Assembly: GCF_004769635.1 (NCBI RefSeq)
Contig: NZ_RQGH01000024.1
Location: 68,557 to 132,556, forward strand
Reading direction: 5' to 3'
From: Leptospira jelokensis
GTDB taxonomy: Bacteria; Spirochaetota; Leptospiria; Leptospirales; Leptospiraceae
Length of the DNA stretch: 64,000 nt
Shown: piece by piece, positions 48,098-57,599 of the stretch
Layout of the letters: every line of letters starts with the position of its first letter
Numbering within the stretch: the stretch's first letter is position 1
Translations under genes and position numbers: made by a program
The notes under the pieces: generated by a model
What the model was told of the DNA's origin: nothing
The model's input: the letters and a program-made list of their open reading frames with translations, nothing else
Database searches by the model: none

Positions 48098-48114
48098 GCA
48101 TACAAGGAGTATGC
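48098..48114. repeat. short hairpin around the DUF4912 start region
   Basis: GCATAC and GTATGC form a perfect stem around AAGGA. It lies beside candidate start codons of the minus-strand gene and 32 bases upstream of a plus-strand promoter; role unknown. Confidence 0.4.
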
Positions 48115-48145
48115 CTCGAAACATCCACCTTCAATTCTTTTTTAT

Positions 48146-48175
48146 TTGACGTTAGCTTTTTTTCTAAAATACAAT
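48146..48175 (+). promoter_or_regulatory. candidate sigma-70 promoter for hpf
   Basis: TTGACG at 48146-48151 and TACAAT at 48170-48175, separated by 18 bases, lie 26 bases upstream of the hpf start. Confidence 0.55.
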
Positions 48176-48201
48176 CATTCCATACCAAATTGGGACAAAT
48201 T

Positions 48202-48489
48202 ATGAAAATCAATTATACTTGGAAACATTTAGACAGGTCCGAAGCAGCTGAGAAATACGCAGATGAAAAACTAGAACGAGTCACAAAATTCGTTCAAAAA
48301 ATTGTATCCTGCGAAGTTTCCTTTGAAGCCATCCATGGAGAAATCCACGCTAACTTAAAGTTACACGCCGATGGAAACAACTTCAATGCACACAACCAAG
48401 ACAAAGATATTTATGTTTGTATCGATGGTTTAGAAGATAAAATCATTTCCCAAACAAGTAAACACCACGACAAAAAAAGCCAACACTAA
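48202..48489 (+). CDS. short-form ribosome hibernation-promoting factor (HPF/YfiA family)
   Basis: 95 residues, the short form. It starts MKINYTWKHLDRSEAAEKYA and carries EVSFEAIHGEIHANLKLHAD, the family's beta-alpha-beta core. It binds the 30S subunit in stationary phase and promotes dimer or inactive ribosomes. It lacks the long C-terminal domain that alone drives 100S formation in many bacteria. The gene is followed after 6 bases by the 48.5 kb gene. Confidence 0.88.
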   Translation: MKINYTWKHLDRSEAAEKYADEKLERVTKFVQKIVSCEVSFEAIHGEIHANLKLHADGNNFNAHNQDKDIYVCIDGLEDKIISQTSKHHDKKSQH

Positions 48490-48495
48490 TCTCTT

Positions 48496-49368
48496 ATGAT
48501 CCAGAAGTCGGAAGAAGCACTCACCTATCTCGGAAATGGTGAGTTTGAAACTGCAAAGTCGATCTATTCTGTACTTCTGGATCGAGATCCTGAGGACCTC
48601 GCTACCATCAGCGGTTTCTATATCGCAAGTTTTTGGGACCATCGACTTGATCTCATTTTAAAAACAAGAGAAGGAAAAGAGCGAGGGAAATTATTACTCC
48701 AACTCTTCTCCGATTTTGAAACTGAAGTTCGAAAACGTGGGTTCCAAAACACGGATAGTTTCTTTGTCGCTCAAGATTGTATCTTAAAAGAAGCACGCGA
48801 CCATCTCAAACTCGCTTACCAATGGGAAGGTTCAAACGCCCTCGACAAAGAGCTATTAGGTGACCTTGCCCGTAGCCTTATCAAAATCCAAGACTATTCT
48901 ATGGCAATTGAAGTTCTCTTGTATGGGGGGAACAAACAATCTCCTGCACTTTTGTATTTTCTTGCTGAATCCCAAGTGATGACGGGGAATGAAAGAGAAG
49001 GGATCGAAAACTACCGCACCGCATTCCTCAATGACCCCCAACTTTTCCCCCATACCCTTGTTCGTTGGCCACCAATGGTAGGTCTCATCCAAAAAGCCAC
49101 AGAGTTGAGTGCGACAGACGAGGAAATGAAAGAACTCGTACCAGTGTTTGCCTGGAAATCTGGAATCTTCACGCCTCCCATCAAAAAAGACGAATCCACC
49201 ATCCAAATTTGGTATGCTGAGTTGAAACGACTTGTGGATAGTAAGGAAAGGAGTGGTGGGAATTTCCGACTGGAGGCAAGGATCGAACAATTTGCCCTTG
49301 CGATCCTAAACTCAGCAGACGACATCCGCTCAAGGGATGCCGTTCTCTTTGCCAAAAACTTAGTGTAA
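48496..49368 (+). CDS. TPR-like helical protein, unknown function
   Basis: 290 residues, no signal peptide or membrane segment. TPR-like helices are visible (EEALTYLGNGEFETAKSIYS and LYFLAESQVMTGNEREGIEN). It follows hpf by 6 bases, so it is probably co-transcribed. Function is not recognised. It converges with the putative anti-sigma gene with 5 bases between. Confidence 0.78.
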   Translation: MIQKSEEALTYLGNGEFETAKSIYSVLLDRDPEDLATISGFYIASFWDHRLDLILKTREGKERGKLLLQLFSDFETEVRKRGFQNTDSFFVAQDCILKEARDHLKLAYQWEGSNALDKELLGDLARSLIKIQDYSMAIEVLLYGGNKQSPALLYFLAESQVMTGNEREGIENYRTAFLNDPQLFPHTLVRWPPMVGLIQKATELSATDEEMKELVPVFAWKSGIFTPPIKKDESTIQIWYAELKRLVDSKERSGGNFRLEARIEQFALAILNSADDIRSRDAVLFAKNLV

Positions 49369-49373
49369 GGGGT

Positions 49374-49931
49374 TTATCGTTCTACAGATTCAATGAGAAG
49401 GTGGAGTTCTTCTGCCGCAGCATCCCTTCCCGTTTTTTCATAATAGAGTTCGAGTTCCCGGAGTCCATACACAGAACCAGGAGCGGACCGTAAATGGTCG
49501 AGTAACACTCGTTTTTGGTAGGATTCACTTAAGTCAATGCTTGTTGGTTCATATTGGTAATTGTTTTGTTCAATCACCACACCAGCAGAATCATTTTTGG
49601 TGAAGCTTGTTTCCGATTGGCTACGGTTCATTAATACAAAAACCAAACTCACTGCCATAACAGCGGAAAAGGAATACTGCACCGTTCGGTTTTCGATTAG
49701 GTCCCGTAGAGAAAAGAAGGAGTTTTTTTCCGTAGGACGGTCAATGGAAACCGATTCTAAAAGATTCAGTAACCGAACATCAAAGTCTTTGGACATTCGA
49801 GGGAGGATGGTGTCTTCCTTTTCTTTCATGTGTTGGAAGAGAGAACAAATTTTATTCTCTAAAACCACGGAATCAGTGTCTTCTGGGAAGAGACCTGGGT
49901 ATTGTGCACGAAACCAATCTTTTAAACTCAT
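49374..49931 (-). CDS. putative membrane anti-sigma factor or sigma-linked protein
   Basis: 185 residues from ATG at 49931, four bases after the sigma gene stop. The N-terminal 90 residues are cytoplasmic and helical. One membrane helix lies near 90-106 (YSFSAVMAVSLVFVLM). A periplasmic part ends with a helical RELELYYEKTGRDAAAEELH. No ZAS-type HxxxCxxC motif is present, so it is not a classical zinc anti-sigma factor. The call rests on the operon position. Confidence 0.72.
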   Translation of the reverse strand: MSLKDWFRAQYPGLFPEDTDSVVLENKICSLFQHMKEKEDTILPRMSKDFDVRLLNLLESVSIDRPTEKNSFFSLRDLIENRTVQYSFSAVMAVSLVFVLMNRSQSETSFTKNDSAGVVIEQNNYQYEPTSIDLSESYQKRVLLDHLRSAPGSVYGLRELELYYEKTGRDAAAEELHLLIESVER

Positions 49932-49935
49932 AAAC

Positions 49936-50514
49936 CTATTTTTCAAAGAAACCTTCTCCCTTTTCGTCTTTCTGGATGAGGTGCTTCAAAAACTCCTTCG
50001 CCTTAAAGAGACGGCTCTTCACAGTCCCTACATTACATTCCATGATCTCAGCAATTTCGTTATAGGAAAGGTTTTCAAAATAACGAAGTTCGAGAACTTG
50101 TTTGTAGGAATCTTCTAGGAGAGCAATCTTACTCATTAGATAACTGGATTCTTCAGAAAGTTCCAATTTTTTTTCATATCCGACACGAGAATCCACAAAT
50201 TGGTTATCCCCTGAGTCATCCATGGGTTTTTCACGGCCTCGTTTCTTTTTGGCAAGTAAGTCCTTGGACTTATTCACCACAATGCGGTAAAGCCAGGTAT
50301 ACACACCTGCTTCTGCACGGAAGTTTTGGATGGATTTGTAACCAGAAATGAGAGCGTCTTGGACAATGTCTTCGGCATCATCGCCGTCTTTGACCATAGA
50401 TACTGCCTTTCGGAAGAGCCTCTCCCGAAACGGAGAGACAAGTGTCATGTAGGCAGTCGGATCCCCTGCTTTGATTTTTTGGAGTAGGATTTTTTCCTTC
50501 TCACGCAGGGTCAT
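49936..50514 (-). CDS. ECF sigma factor (SigE-type)
   Basis: 192 residues from ATG at 50514 (AGAAGG upstream; the frame is open to ATG at 50541). Region 2 shows DDAEDIVQDALISGYKSI and GVYTWLYRIVVNKSKDLL. Region 4 shows LRYFENLSYNEIAEIMECN with VGTVKSRLFKAKE. It directs RNA polymerase to envelope or stress genes in related systems. It lies 88 bases from mutL's end, so mutL may be upstream in a readthrough transcript. Confidence 0.93.
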   Translation of the reverse strand: MTLREKEKILLQKIKAGDPTAYMTLVSPFRERLFRKAVSMVKDGDDAEDIVQDALISGYKSIQNFRAEAGVYTWLYRIVVNKSKDLLAKKKRGREKPMDDSGDNQFVDSRVGYEKKLELSEESSYLMSKIALLEDSYKQVLELRYFENLSYNEIAEIMECNVGTVKSRLFKAKEFLKHLIQKDEKGEGFFEK

Positions 50515-50601
50515 GTTTTTGCCTTCTAGGGGTCTTGGCATCAGAACCTAGAATTTCGAAACCGTTAAATCTATCAATGTTTTTCGGATTGGTTTGGCAG
50601 T

Positions 50602-52437
50602 TTAGATCCTGTGGAACATGGTCTCCAAGTCTTTTCGTGTGAGTTTGATGAGGGTAGGCCGGCCGTGGGGGCAAAGGGATGGGTTTTCGCAGTAGGAAAG
50701 CCTTTGCAACAATTCCCCAATGATGGGGTCAGAGACCTGGTCTCCTTTTTTAATGGCAGACCGGCAAGCCACACATTTTGCCATCTCATCATACAACTCT
50801 TTCTCTTCTGGGTCTTTGGATTTGAAACGTTCCCAAAGGTCGAGGATGGTTTCTGTTTCTTTCCCAGGATCAATGTATGACGGCACCTCGCGGATGAGGA
50901 TCGTGCCTCCCGAAAAGGGTTCTAGTGTGATCCCAAGTGCAAAGAACCGATGTTTCTCAGAAATCATCTCTTCGGCTTCTTCTTTTGTCAGCTCCAATCG
51001 AATGGGAGTGAGTAAACTTTGGGATTTGTAGGCTTTGGATTTGAGGTCACGTAATACTTCTTCGTAACGGATCCGTTCGTGTGCCGTGTGTTGGTCGATG
51101 ATGTAGAGCCCATCTTCCGCTTCCGCCAAAATAAAGGTTTCAAAGATCACACCGTAGTGTTTTTTCGGGACAAACAAATTGTGTTTTGTGAGATTGTCAC
51201 CTAATAAATGTAAGTTTGTTCCTGCCCCAATCCCTTCCAAGGAAAAACCTGCACGGCCTTCGATAACACTCGGCCCAAGGAGAGGATTCCCTTCCACTTG
51301 TTTGTTTCCCCCTTCTCCATAATTCCCATAACCGAAACCCAACCCACCGCCAAACGAAGTTTCACTACCACCAAACTCTGATTTGTTTCCCGTGTTGTCA
51401 TACGGTATGGGCATGGAAAGCCTTCGTCGCATTTCTAAAAATTCTACGGGAGTGGAAGTGCGTAATACCTCTGTGATCCCATGGAATAACATCCCTGTGA
51501 TTGTTTCTTCCGATAAAAACCGAACTTCTTTTTTTTGAGGGTGGACATTTACATCCACAAACTCACGTGGGAGATCAAAAAATAAAAACGCATACGGAAA
51601 GGCACCGCTTGGTAATAATTCTCCGTAACATCGTTTTAAGATTTGGGCAGAAAATTTGAGTTCCACCGAACGGTTGTTCACGAAAAAAAACTGCCCAGTC
51701 CTCGAGGATTTATAAAAATCGGGATGAGAGATAAACCCACGTAATGTCATTCCATTTCGGCTGGAATGGATGGGAAGCAGGTGATCACGGAGGTTTTCAC
51801 CGTAAATCGAAAGGACTCGTTCCAATGGTTCTTCCGCTTGGACATGGAACACTTCTTTTCCATTTTGTACATACCGAAACCCAATCGAAGGTTCGCCGAG
51901 TGCCATGGTTTGTACACGTGTTCTATTTTTTTTCTCTTCTCCCGATTCTGTTTTTAGGAATTTTCGCCTAACAGGAGTATTATAAAATAAATCCTTAATT
52001 TCAATTTTTGTCCCTTGGAAAAATGGAATCTCTTCTTCGGATACAATCCTTCCTTCTTCTACCACCACACGGTTTGCCATGCGGTTCCCTTCCGTCCCCG
52101 ACTCAATCACAAGTTTTGATACAGAAGCAATGGAAGCAAGGGCTTCCCCCCGAAACCCAAAGGTAAAGAGGTGTTCTAAGTCATGGAAGTTTTGGATTTT
52201 ACTTGTGGCATAACGCCTGATCGCCAGCGGCAAATCTTCCTTCTGGATTCCATGCCCATCATCAGAGACAAGGATCCGACCAAGGCCTGCGTTCTCTGTT
52301 GCAATTTCAATTTTTTTGGCACCTGCATCGATGGAATTTTCGATGAGTTCCTTTAGGATGGAGTGAGTGGATTCAATGACTTCTCCTGCCGCAATTTGGT
52401 TGATGAGGTCAGGAGAGAGGGAATGGATGATGCCCAT
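50602..52437 (-). CDS. mutL: DNA mismatch repair protein MutL
   Basis: 611 residues. The GHKL ATPase domain opens with [20 protein letters not shown] and has the SDDGHGI and RGEALASI motifs. The C-terminal domain carries an endonuclease-type metal motif, [13 protein letters not shown], plus [11 protein letters not shown] near the end. Thus it is the nicking type of MutL used by organisms without MutH. A variable linker between about 340 and 420 is Gly-rich. No mutS is in the window. Confidence 0.96.
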   Translation of the reverse strand: MGIIHSLSPDLINQIAAGEVIESTHSILKELIENSIDAGAKKIEIATENAGLGRILVSDDGHGIQKEDLPLAIRRYATSKIQNFHDLEHLFTFGFRGEALASIASVSKLVIESGTEGNRMANRVVVEEGRIVSEEEIPFFQGTKIEIKDLFYNTPVRRKFLKTESGEEKKNRTRVQTMALGEPSIGFRYVQNGKEVFHVQAEEPLERVLSIYGENLRDHLLPIHSSRNGMTLRGFISHPDFYKSSRTGQFFFVNNRSVELKFSAQILKRCYGELLPSGAFPYAFLFFDLPREFVDVNVHPQKKEVRFLSEETITGMLFHGITEVLRTSTPVEFLEMRRRLSMPIPYDNTGNKSEFGGSETSFGGGLGFGYGNYGEGGNKQVEGNPLLGPSVIEGRAGFSLEGIGAGTNLHLLGDNLTKHNLFVPKKHYGVIFETFILAEAEDGLYIIDQHTAHERIRYEEVLRDLKSKAYKSQSLLTPIRLELTKEEAEEMISEKHRFFALGITLEPFSGGTILIREVPSYIDPGKETETILDLWERFKSKDPEEKELYDEMAKCVACRSAIKKGDQVSDPIIGELLQRLSYCENPSLCPHGRPTLIKLTRKDLETMFHRI

Positions 52438-52478
52438 AGGGCAAGCTTGGGAGAGGAAACCTCCCTATCCATTACAAT

Positions 52479-52853
52479 TTAGTGGGATAGACAATTGGAA
52501 CAAGTGCCACCCACCACGATGTCAATGTGGTCTGCCACAAATCCCATCGCCTTCCAATCGGTGGTTTCAGAAAGTTTGAGGGCCGGCACATCTAAAATGG
52601 TCCCACAGGATTGGCAAATCAAATGGGAATGGTCATCGAGAAAGGCATCATACCGAACCGATTCCGACTCAATATTGAGTTTGTTCACCATTTTGTGCTC
52701 TACCAGGTATTCCAATGAGTTGTATACAGTGGCAAAACTGATTTTGTCTGCTTTGTCCCTGACAGATTCAAACACCATTTTCGCAGTCGGATGGTCGTGC
52801 CTCTCTTTCAGGTCTTGTAAAATCAATTCTCTGTGTCTCGTCAATGCTTTCAT
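52479..52853 (-). CDS. Fur-family transcription regulator (PerR/Fur-like)
   Basis: 124 residues. The DNA-binding helix-turn-helix includes HDHPTAKMVFESVRDKA and SFATVYNSLEYLVEHK. Metal-binding features are the CQSC and CSNC pairs (structural zinc) and the DAFLDDHSHLICQSC histidines. It likely senses iron or peroxide; the exact metal cannot be read. It is a little shorter than most Fur proteins. It is divergent from the flavin reductase gene, and the intergenic region carries an inverted repeat. Confidence 0.88.
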   Translation of the reverse strand: MKALTRHRELILQDLKERHDHPTAKMVFESVRDKADKISFATVYNSLEYLVEHKMVNKLNIESESVRYDAFLDDHSHLICQSCGTILDVPALKLSETTDWKAMGFVADHIDIVVGGTCSNCLSH

Positions 52854-52887
52854 AGGAGTGCCCTTTCCTAGAATGACTGCTTAAAAT

Positions 52888-52894
52888 TATCAAT
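52888..52894. promoter_or_regulatory. TATCAAT half-site matching the inverted repeat at 52933
   Basis: TATCAAT here and its reverse complement ATTGATA at 52933-52939 flank the divergent promoter region between the Fur-family gene and the flavin reductase gene. Confidence 0.35.
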
Positions 52895-52932
52895 GGGTCA
52901 AATGGAATTTCGATTTTAGAATCCTTCCAGAA

Positions 52933-52948
52933 ATTGATATTTGTCAAT
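52933..52948. promoter_or_regulatory. inverted repeat, candidate operator of the Fur-family regulator
   Basis: ATTGA and TCAAT are separated by 6 bases in the divergent region, 12 bases before the flavin reductase start. Regulation by the neighbouring regulator is inferred. Confidence 0.4.
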
Positions 52949-52959
52949 ACGGAGCCATT

Positions 52960-53439
52960 ATGCCAGTTGCAATCGATCAGTTCAAAACCTCTCTTTCCCT
53001 TTGGGCATCGGGAGTTTCCGTCATCACCTACGAATCCTCGGAACAGAAAGGTGGAGTGACTGTTTCCAGTTTTTCCTCGGTTTCCCTTGAACCACCGTTA
53101 GTTTTATTCTGTTTGGCAAAACATTCCAAAGCAAAAACTGCCATCGAGTCGGCGGGAAAGTTTGCTGTGAATATTCTTTCTTCCGAACAAAAACAAATTT
53201 CCGCTGATTTTGCTTCTGGTTCCCTGGACAAAGCGGTTGTTTTGGAAGGCCTAAACCCAGGGAAACTTTCCACCGGAGCCCCCATTTTACAGGGATCTTT
53301 GGCTTCATTGGACTGCCTTGTGCACCAAATCATGGATGCAGGTGACCATTGGATCTTCATTGGACTTGTGGAAGCTGTGGCCACAAAAGAAGGATCCCCC
53401 CTTCTCTATTTCAATCGCAATTATAGGGAAATCGTTTAA
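52960..53439 (+). CDS. flavin reductase-like FMN-binding protein
   Basis: 159 residues. The flavin reductase fold is visible: ASGVSVITYESSEQKGGVTV near the N terminus, SSFSSVSLEPPLVLFCLAKH, FAVNILSSEQ, and a C-terminal DHWIFIGLVEAV. It reduces FMN or binds it as cofactor using NAD(P)H. It is 10 bases upstream of purL and likely in the same transcript, although the functions differ. Divergent to the Fur-family gene. Confidence 0.9.
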   Translation: MPVAIDQFKTSLSLWASGVSVITYESSEQKGGVTVSSFSSVSLEPPLVLFCLAKHSKAKTAIESAGKFAVNILSSEQKQISADFASGSLDKAVVLEGLNPGKLSTGAPILQGSLASLDCLVHQIMDAGDHWIFIGLVEAVATKEGSPLLYFNRNYREIV

Positions 53440-53449
53440 GGAAACACAC

Positions 53450-55696
53450 ATGGAAAAAGAGAAAGTTAGTCTGGAAGAAGCAAAAGAACACGGACTTACC
53501 GAAACTGAATTTGTTGAAATTCAAAAAATCTTAGGAAGGATTCCCAATTCAACTGAACTTGGAATTTTTTCTGCCATGTGGTCGGAACACTGCTCTTATA
53601 AAAACTCCATTTTAAAATTAAAAACCCTTCCCACAAAATCAGACAAACTCCTTGCCCAGGCAGGAGAAGAAAATGCAGGGGCCATGGACATTGGTGATGG
53701 GCTTGCTGTTGTCTTTAAAATTGAAAGCCACAACCACCCAACTGCCGTTGAACCTTACCAAGGTGCTGCAACGGGTGTGGGTGGGATCATGCGTGATATC
53801 TTTACCATGGGTGCTCGTCCCATTACATCCCTCAACTCACTCCGGTTTGGTGATCCGAAAGAACCACGGAACAAATACCTACTCACACGTGCCGTAAAAG
53901 GGATTGGTGATTATGGGAACTCACTAGGGATTGCTGTTGGTGGTGGGGAGCTTTTCATCCACCCCACTTTCACAAAAAACCCACTTGTCAATGCCATGAC
54001 GGTAGGGATCGCCAAACACAACGAAATGGCTTCTGCCTCTACCAAAGGAAAAGTGGGAAACAAGGTGTACATCGTAGGGGCCACCACTGGCCGAGACGGA
54101 ATCCATGGAGCAAGTTTTGCTTCCAAAGACCTCACCAAAGAATCCGAAGAAAAACGTTCTGCAGTGCAAGTGGGAGATCCCTTTATGGAAAAACTCCTGA
54201 TGGAAGCATCTCTAGAAGCCATCCAAAAGAACCTCCTTGTGGGAATCCAAGATATGGGTGCGGCAGGAATTTCTTGTGCTACCTCTGAGATGAGTGCGAA
54301 AGGGAAAACGGGGATGGATGTGGACCTCGACAAAGTGCCTCTCCGCGAAGCGGACATGAATGCCTATGAAATCATGTTATCCGAATCCCAAGAACGAATG
54401 TTAGTCATTCCTGAAGTGGGCAAAGAAGAGGAACTCGTTTCAATCTTCCACAAATGGGGGTTAAATGCTGTTGAAATTGGAACGGTTACTGCTGATGGAA
54501 TCTTACGCATCCGAAAGAATGGATCCCTCAAAGCAGAAATCCCAGCAGAATCCCTCGTCCTTGGTGGTGGTGCCCCTCGGTATGTGAGAGAAGAAAAAAG
54601 ACCGTCTTACTTGGATGAGGTGGTAAAATTTGATCCAAACACGATCCCTGACCTAAAACCAGACACCGTGCCACAAACATTAAATAGTTTACTTTCTTCT
54701 CTTAATATTAGTTCGAGAAGGCCTCTTTACGAACAATACGACACAGAAGTGGGTCTTGTGAAAGTGGTGGAACCTGGAGAAGACGGTGGCCTTGTGCGAA
54801 TCCCAGGTACCAAAAAAGGGATTGCTGTTGCAACAGACTGTAACTCGCGTTATACGTTTCTCAACCCTTATGAAGGGGCTCAAATTGCTGTTTGCGAATC
54901 AGCAAGAAACGTGGCAGCAACGGGTGCCGAACCGTATGGAGTGACCAATAACCTCAACTTCGGAAACCCATACATCCCAGAAAATTATTATGTGTTCAGT
55001 GAATGTGTGAGAGGGCTTGGGGATGCTTGTCGTTACCTTGGCCTACCTGTCACAGGTGGAAACGTTTCCTTTTATAACGAATCCCCTGAAGGCCCAGTGT
55101 TTCCCACACCTACCATCGGTATGGTGGGAGTGATTGATGATGTGGCAAAGGGACTTCGTACATTTCCAAAAACAAATGAAACGGTGAAGTATGCACTCGT
55201 AGGTGATTTCCAACCCACAGTCTCTGCTTCTGAGTATTTGTACAGATCACAAGGCCTTGATACAGGTGCCATCCCGAAGATTTCCTTAGAAAAGGAAAAA
55301 CAAACCATAGACAGTCTCATCGAATGCCGTAAAAAAGGACTCCTCACTTCCGCCAAAGACCTGTCACTCGGTGGTCTCCTTGTTGCCCTCGCCAAAATCG
55401 TCATATCGGGGAATAAAGGGATCGAGGTCAATTTGAGTGCCCTGCAATCCAAAGTGCAAAGGCTCGATGCTTTGTGTTTTGGTGAAACGGGCGCAAGTTT
55501 CATCGTGAGTTTTTTACCAAGTGATGAAGCAAAGGTAAGTGAATCCTTCACTGCGAAGGGTTTGTCTTTTTACCCCATCGGATCATCCAGTGCAAAGTCT
55601 TCCCTTTCTGTCAAAGGAGACGGTTTCCATTGGGAATGGACAACCAAGTCACTCGCAGTCGAATTTGAATCAGGTCTCAAATCCTATTTCGAATAG
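53450..55696 (+). CDS. purL: phosphoribosylformylglycinamidine synthase subunit PurL
   Basis: 748 residues from ATG at 53450 (AAGGAAAC upstream). This is the small PurL type lacking the fused glutaminase domain. Core motifs are MWSEHCSYKNSIL, the ATP site segment GDGLAVVFKIESHNHPTAVE and GAATGVGGIMRDIFTMGARP, and the second half with GGNVSFYNE. It makes FGAM from FGAR in purine synthesis with PurQ and PurS, neither of which is in the window. Confidence 0.96.
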   Translation: MEKEKVSLEEAKEHGLTETEFVEIQKILGRIPNSTELGIFSAMWSEHCSYKNSILKLKTLPTKSDKLLAQAGEENAGAMDIGDGLAVVFKIESHNHPTAVEPYQGAATGVGGIMRDIFTMGARPITSLNSLRFGDPKEPRNKYLLTRAVKGIGDYGNSLGIAVGGGELFIHPTFTKNPLVNAMTVGIAKHNEMASASTKGKVGNKVYIVGATTGRDGIHGASFASKDLTKESEEKRSAVQVGDPFMEKLLMEASLEAIQKNLLVGIQDMGAAGISCATSEMSAKGKTGMDVDLDKVPLREADMNAYEIMLSESQERMLVIPEVGKEEELVSIFHKWGLNAVEIGTVTADGILRIRKNGSLKAEIPAESLVLGGGAPRYVREEKRPSYLDEVVKFDPNTIPDLKPDTVPQTLNSLLSSLNISSRRPLYEQYDTEVGLVKVVEPGEDGGLVRIPGTKKGIAVATDCNSRYTFLNPYEGAQIAVCESARNVAATGAEPYGVTNNLNFGNPYIPENYYVFSECVRGLGDACRYLGLPVTGGNVSFYNESPEGPVFPTPTIGMVGVIDDVAKGLRTFPKTNETVKYALVGDFQPTVSASEYLYRSQGLDTGAIPKISLEKEKQTIDSLIECRKKGLLTSAKDLSLGGLLVALAKIVISGNKGIEVNLSALQSKVQRLDALCFGETGASFIVSFLPSDEAKVSESFTAKGLSFYPIGSSSAKSSLSVKGDGFHWEWTTKSLAVEFESGLKSYFE

Positions 55697-55728
55697 ACAA
55701 CTTTGAAAACAAGGAAAGGGTGTGTTTG

Positions 55729-57015
55729 ATGCATATCTTTGTCCTTGTTGCAATTTCATTCAGTTTAACCATCCAATGTTCCAGTCTTTCGAAACGGCAG
55801 GACTATGAATCATCCCTTCGTATGTATGAAACAGGGGACCTTTCGAAAACCATTTCCCACTTACCATCGAAAGAGAAAAAAGGATTTATCTCTGTTTTAG
55901 AAAAAGCCCATCTCGGTTTTTTAAACGGAGGAACCGATTACAAAGACCTCGAATCCCTAGCGGAAGAAAGTAAGGAACGATTGCGCTTCAGTGCAACCCG
56001 TTCCTTAAAATCCTTTTTTTATATGGAATCAGAGGACGGGTACTATGCATCCGAGGCCGAAATCATTTACCTACATATTTTACTTGGGCTTTATTATGCA
56101 CGTGCGGAAGAGTATGACAAAGCTAAAATCCAAGCAAGGTATGCCAGCAATTTACTCAGTGGAGAATGGAGTGCTGAAGGCCAGTTTGATGATCCCACCT
56201 TACGCCTATTACTTGCCTCTCTTTGGCTTTCTACAGGATCGAAAGAAGAAGCGATGGTGGATTTTCGTAAAGCTACGCAGCTAAAACCCCAATCCCATTC
56301 CATTCGTTCCCTAACTTCGGAGACATTTCCAGCAGATGGTGAGTTTATCTTTATCTTTGGTGGCCCAGGGGCAGAACCAACAATGGACCCTTCTGTGAAT
56401 CTTAACTTTATCCGAGGGCTACGGAATCTCAAATTCCAAACTTCAGGAAAACAAAGTACCCTCCTCTTACTCGACAATAACAAAACATTGTCTCTTAGTT
56501 TGGAAAAAGGGACCCTCGGTTGGTATGAACGCCATCTCATCCGTGACAATGAAATCTCAGAACTCATCCAAGATTCCAAATACTTCCAATTGGTTTCGGC
56601 CACAGCTCTCAAAGAAGGAACCAAAGGAACCTTAAAAATCACTGGTTCCGTGTTAGTTGGTGCAACCATTGTCGCTCTAGGAGCAGGGATTGTTTATTTG
56701 GGAGCGGAAGCAAGTTCCGAAGAATTAGCAGCTGCTGGAATTACGATCATGATCTCTGGTTTCAAACTAGGAAGTGAATGGGTAGACCAATCGATTGAAG
56801 ATGCTAAAACCAATATCAAAGAAGATTTGGATATTTCCACCGATTATCGATATGTCCGTTTTTTCCCAGAATATGTTTGGATAGGAAAATCAAAGTCTAA
56901 ACTAACGAATCCCAAACTAACCTCTACACAAGGGCCAGTCACCTACCACCTGACTCCTGCTATTGGGAAGATTAAAGTTCGATTTGGATTTGTGCCAGAC
57001 CTTCAAAAACCATAA
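55729..57015 (+). CDS. lipoprotein of the COG3014-like type, unknown function
   Basis: 428 residues from ATG at 55729 (AAAGGG upstream). A leader ends TIQC, a likely lipobox. The N-terminal half has TPR-like helices, including LLGLYYARAEEYDKAKIQAR and LLASLWLSTGSKEEAMVDF. A hydrophobic segment lies near 305-325. The layout recalls COG3014 lipoproteins, which accompany lpoB in proteobacteria. The LpoB-like gene is directly convergent, supporting a linked envelope function, but the family call is tentative. Confidence 0.72.
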   Translation: MHIFVLVAISFSLTIQCSSLSKRQDYESSLRMYETGDLSKTISHLPSKEKKGFISVLEKAHLGFLNGGTDYKDLESLAEESKERLRFSATRSLKSFFYMESEDGYYASEAEIIYLHILLGLYYARAEEYDKAKIQARYASNLLSGEWSAEGQFDDPTLRLLLASLWLSTGSKEEAMVDFRKATQLKPQSHSIRSLTSETFPADGEFIFIFGGPGAEPTMDPSVNLNFIRGLRNLKFQTSGKQSTLLLLDNNKTLSLSLEKGTLGWYERHLIRDNEISELIQDSKYFQLVSATALKEGTKGTLKITGSVLVGATIVALGAGIVYLGAEASSEELAAAGITIMISGFKLGSEWVDQSIEDAKTNIKEDLDISTDYRYVRFFPEYVWIGKSKSKLTNPKLTSTQGPVTYHLTPAIGKIKVRFGFVPDLQKP

Positions 57016-57569
57016 CCTTCTACCCTACTTTTTTTTAGAAAATTACTCTGTTCCGACCAAACAATTTGGTTCGTTTCCAAACTAACTAAAAAGAGAGTGA
57101 CTGTAATGTATTGGATTTTATCCCCCGATTCATAATTCACTATTTCATTGATCTCACCTTTAATTTGATGAGATGGAGATTTAAACTTTCCAACCGACAA
57201 ACGAGAATCAGATGACACCATTCCTGTTTTCCCAAAAGCCATTTCCTTTGTCGCATCCTCTCGTATGGAAGTATCAACAAAAGGCACCTTATCTTTTGTT
57301 AGTTGGTTTAAAATCTCATTGCTGATTAATTTGGTATCAATGTGTTCCGAAGTACTATTTTGAATGGCCTTCCATTCCAAAAATCCATTCTTCAATTCTG
57401 TTTTATAATATACTGATAAAGAATGGCTCATACTTTTTGCCGTTTCTTTCGCTTCCATTACCCCCCATCTTTTTGTTGGTTTAACATTTTCTATTTTTTG
57501 GTAACTTGCGGCACTAGAACAGGCGAAAAGCGGGAATACCAAAAACCAAACGAGGATTTTCTTTTGCAT
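57003..57569 (-). CDS. LpoB-like lipoprotein (penicillin-binding protein activator family)
   Basis: 188 residues from ATG at 57569; upstream extension to 57788 in frame is non-coding in character. The leader ends LFAC, a lipobox with Cys near 17. The mature part has the LpoB-type pattern: ISNEILNQLTKDKVPFVD followed by IKGEINEIVNYESGDKIQYI and LVSLETNQIVWSEQ. LpoB activates PBP1b in E. coli from the outer membrane. It converges with the COG3014-like gene with a 13-base overlap. Confidence 0.78.
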   Translation of the reverse strand: MQKKILVWFLVFPLFACSSAASYQKIENVKPTKRWGVMEAKETAKSMSHSLSVYYKTELKNGFLEWKAIQNSTSEHIDTKLISNEILNQLTKDKVPFVDTSIREDATKEMAFGKTGMVSSDSRLSVGKFKSPSHQIKGEINEIVNYESGDKIQYITVTLFLVSLETNQIVWSEQSNFLKKSRVEGYGF

Positions 57570-57599
57570 GGGAATAATTTGGTTTTGGATTGGGGTTTG

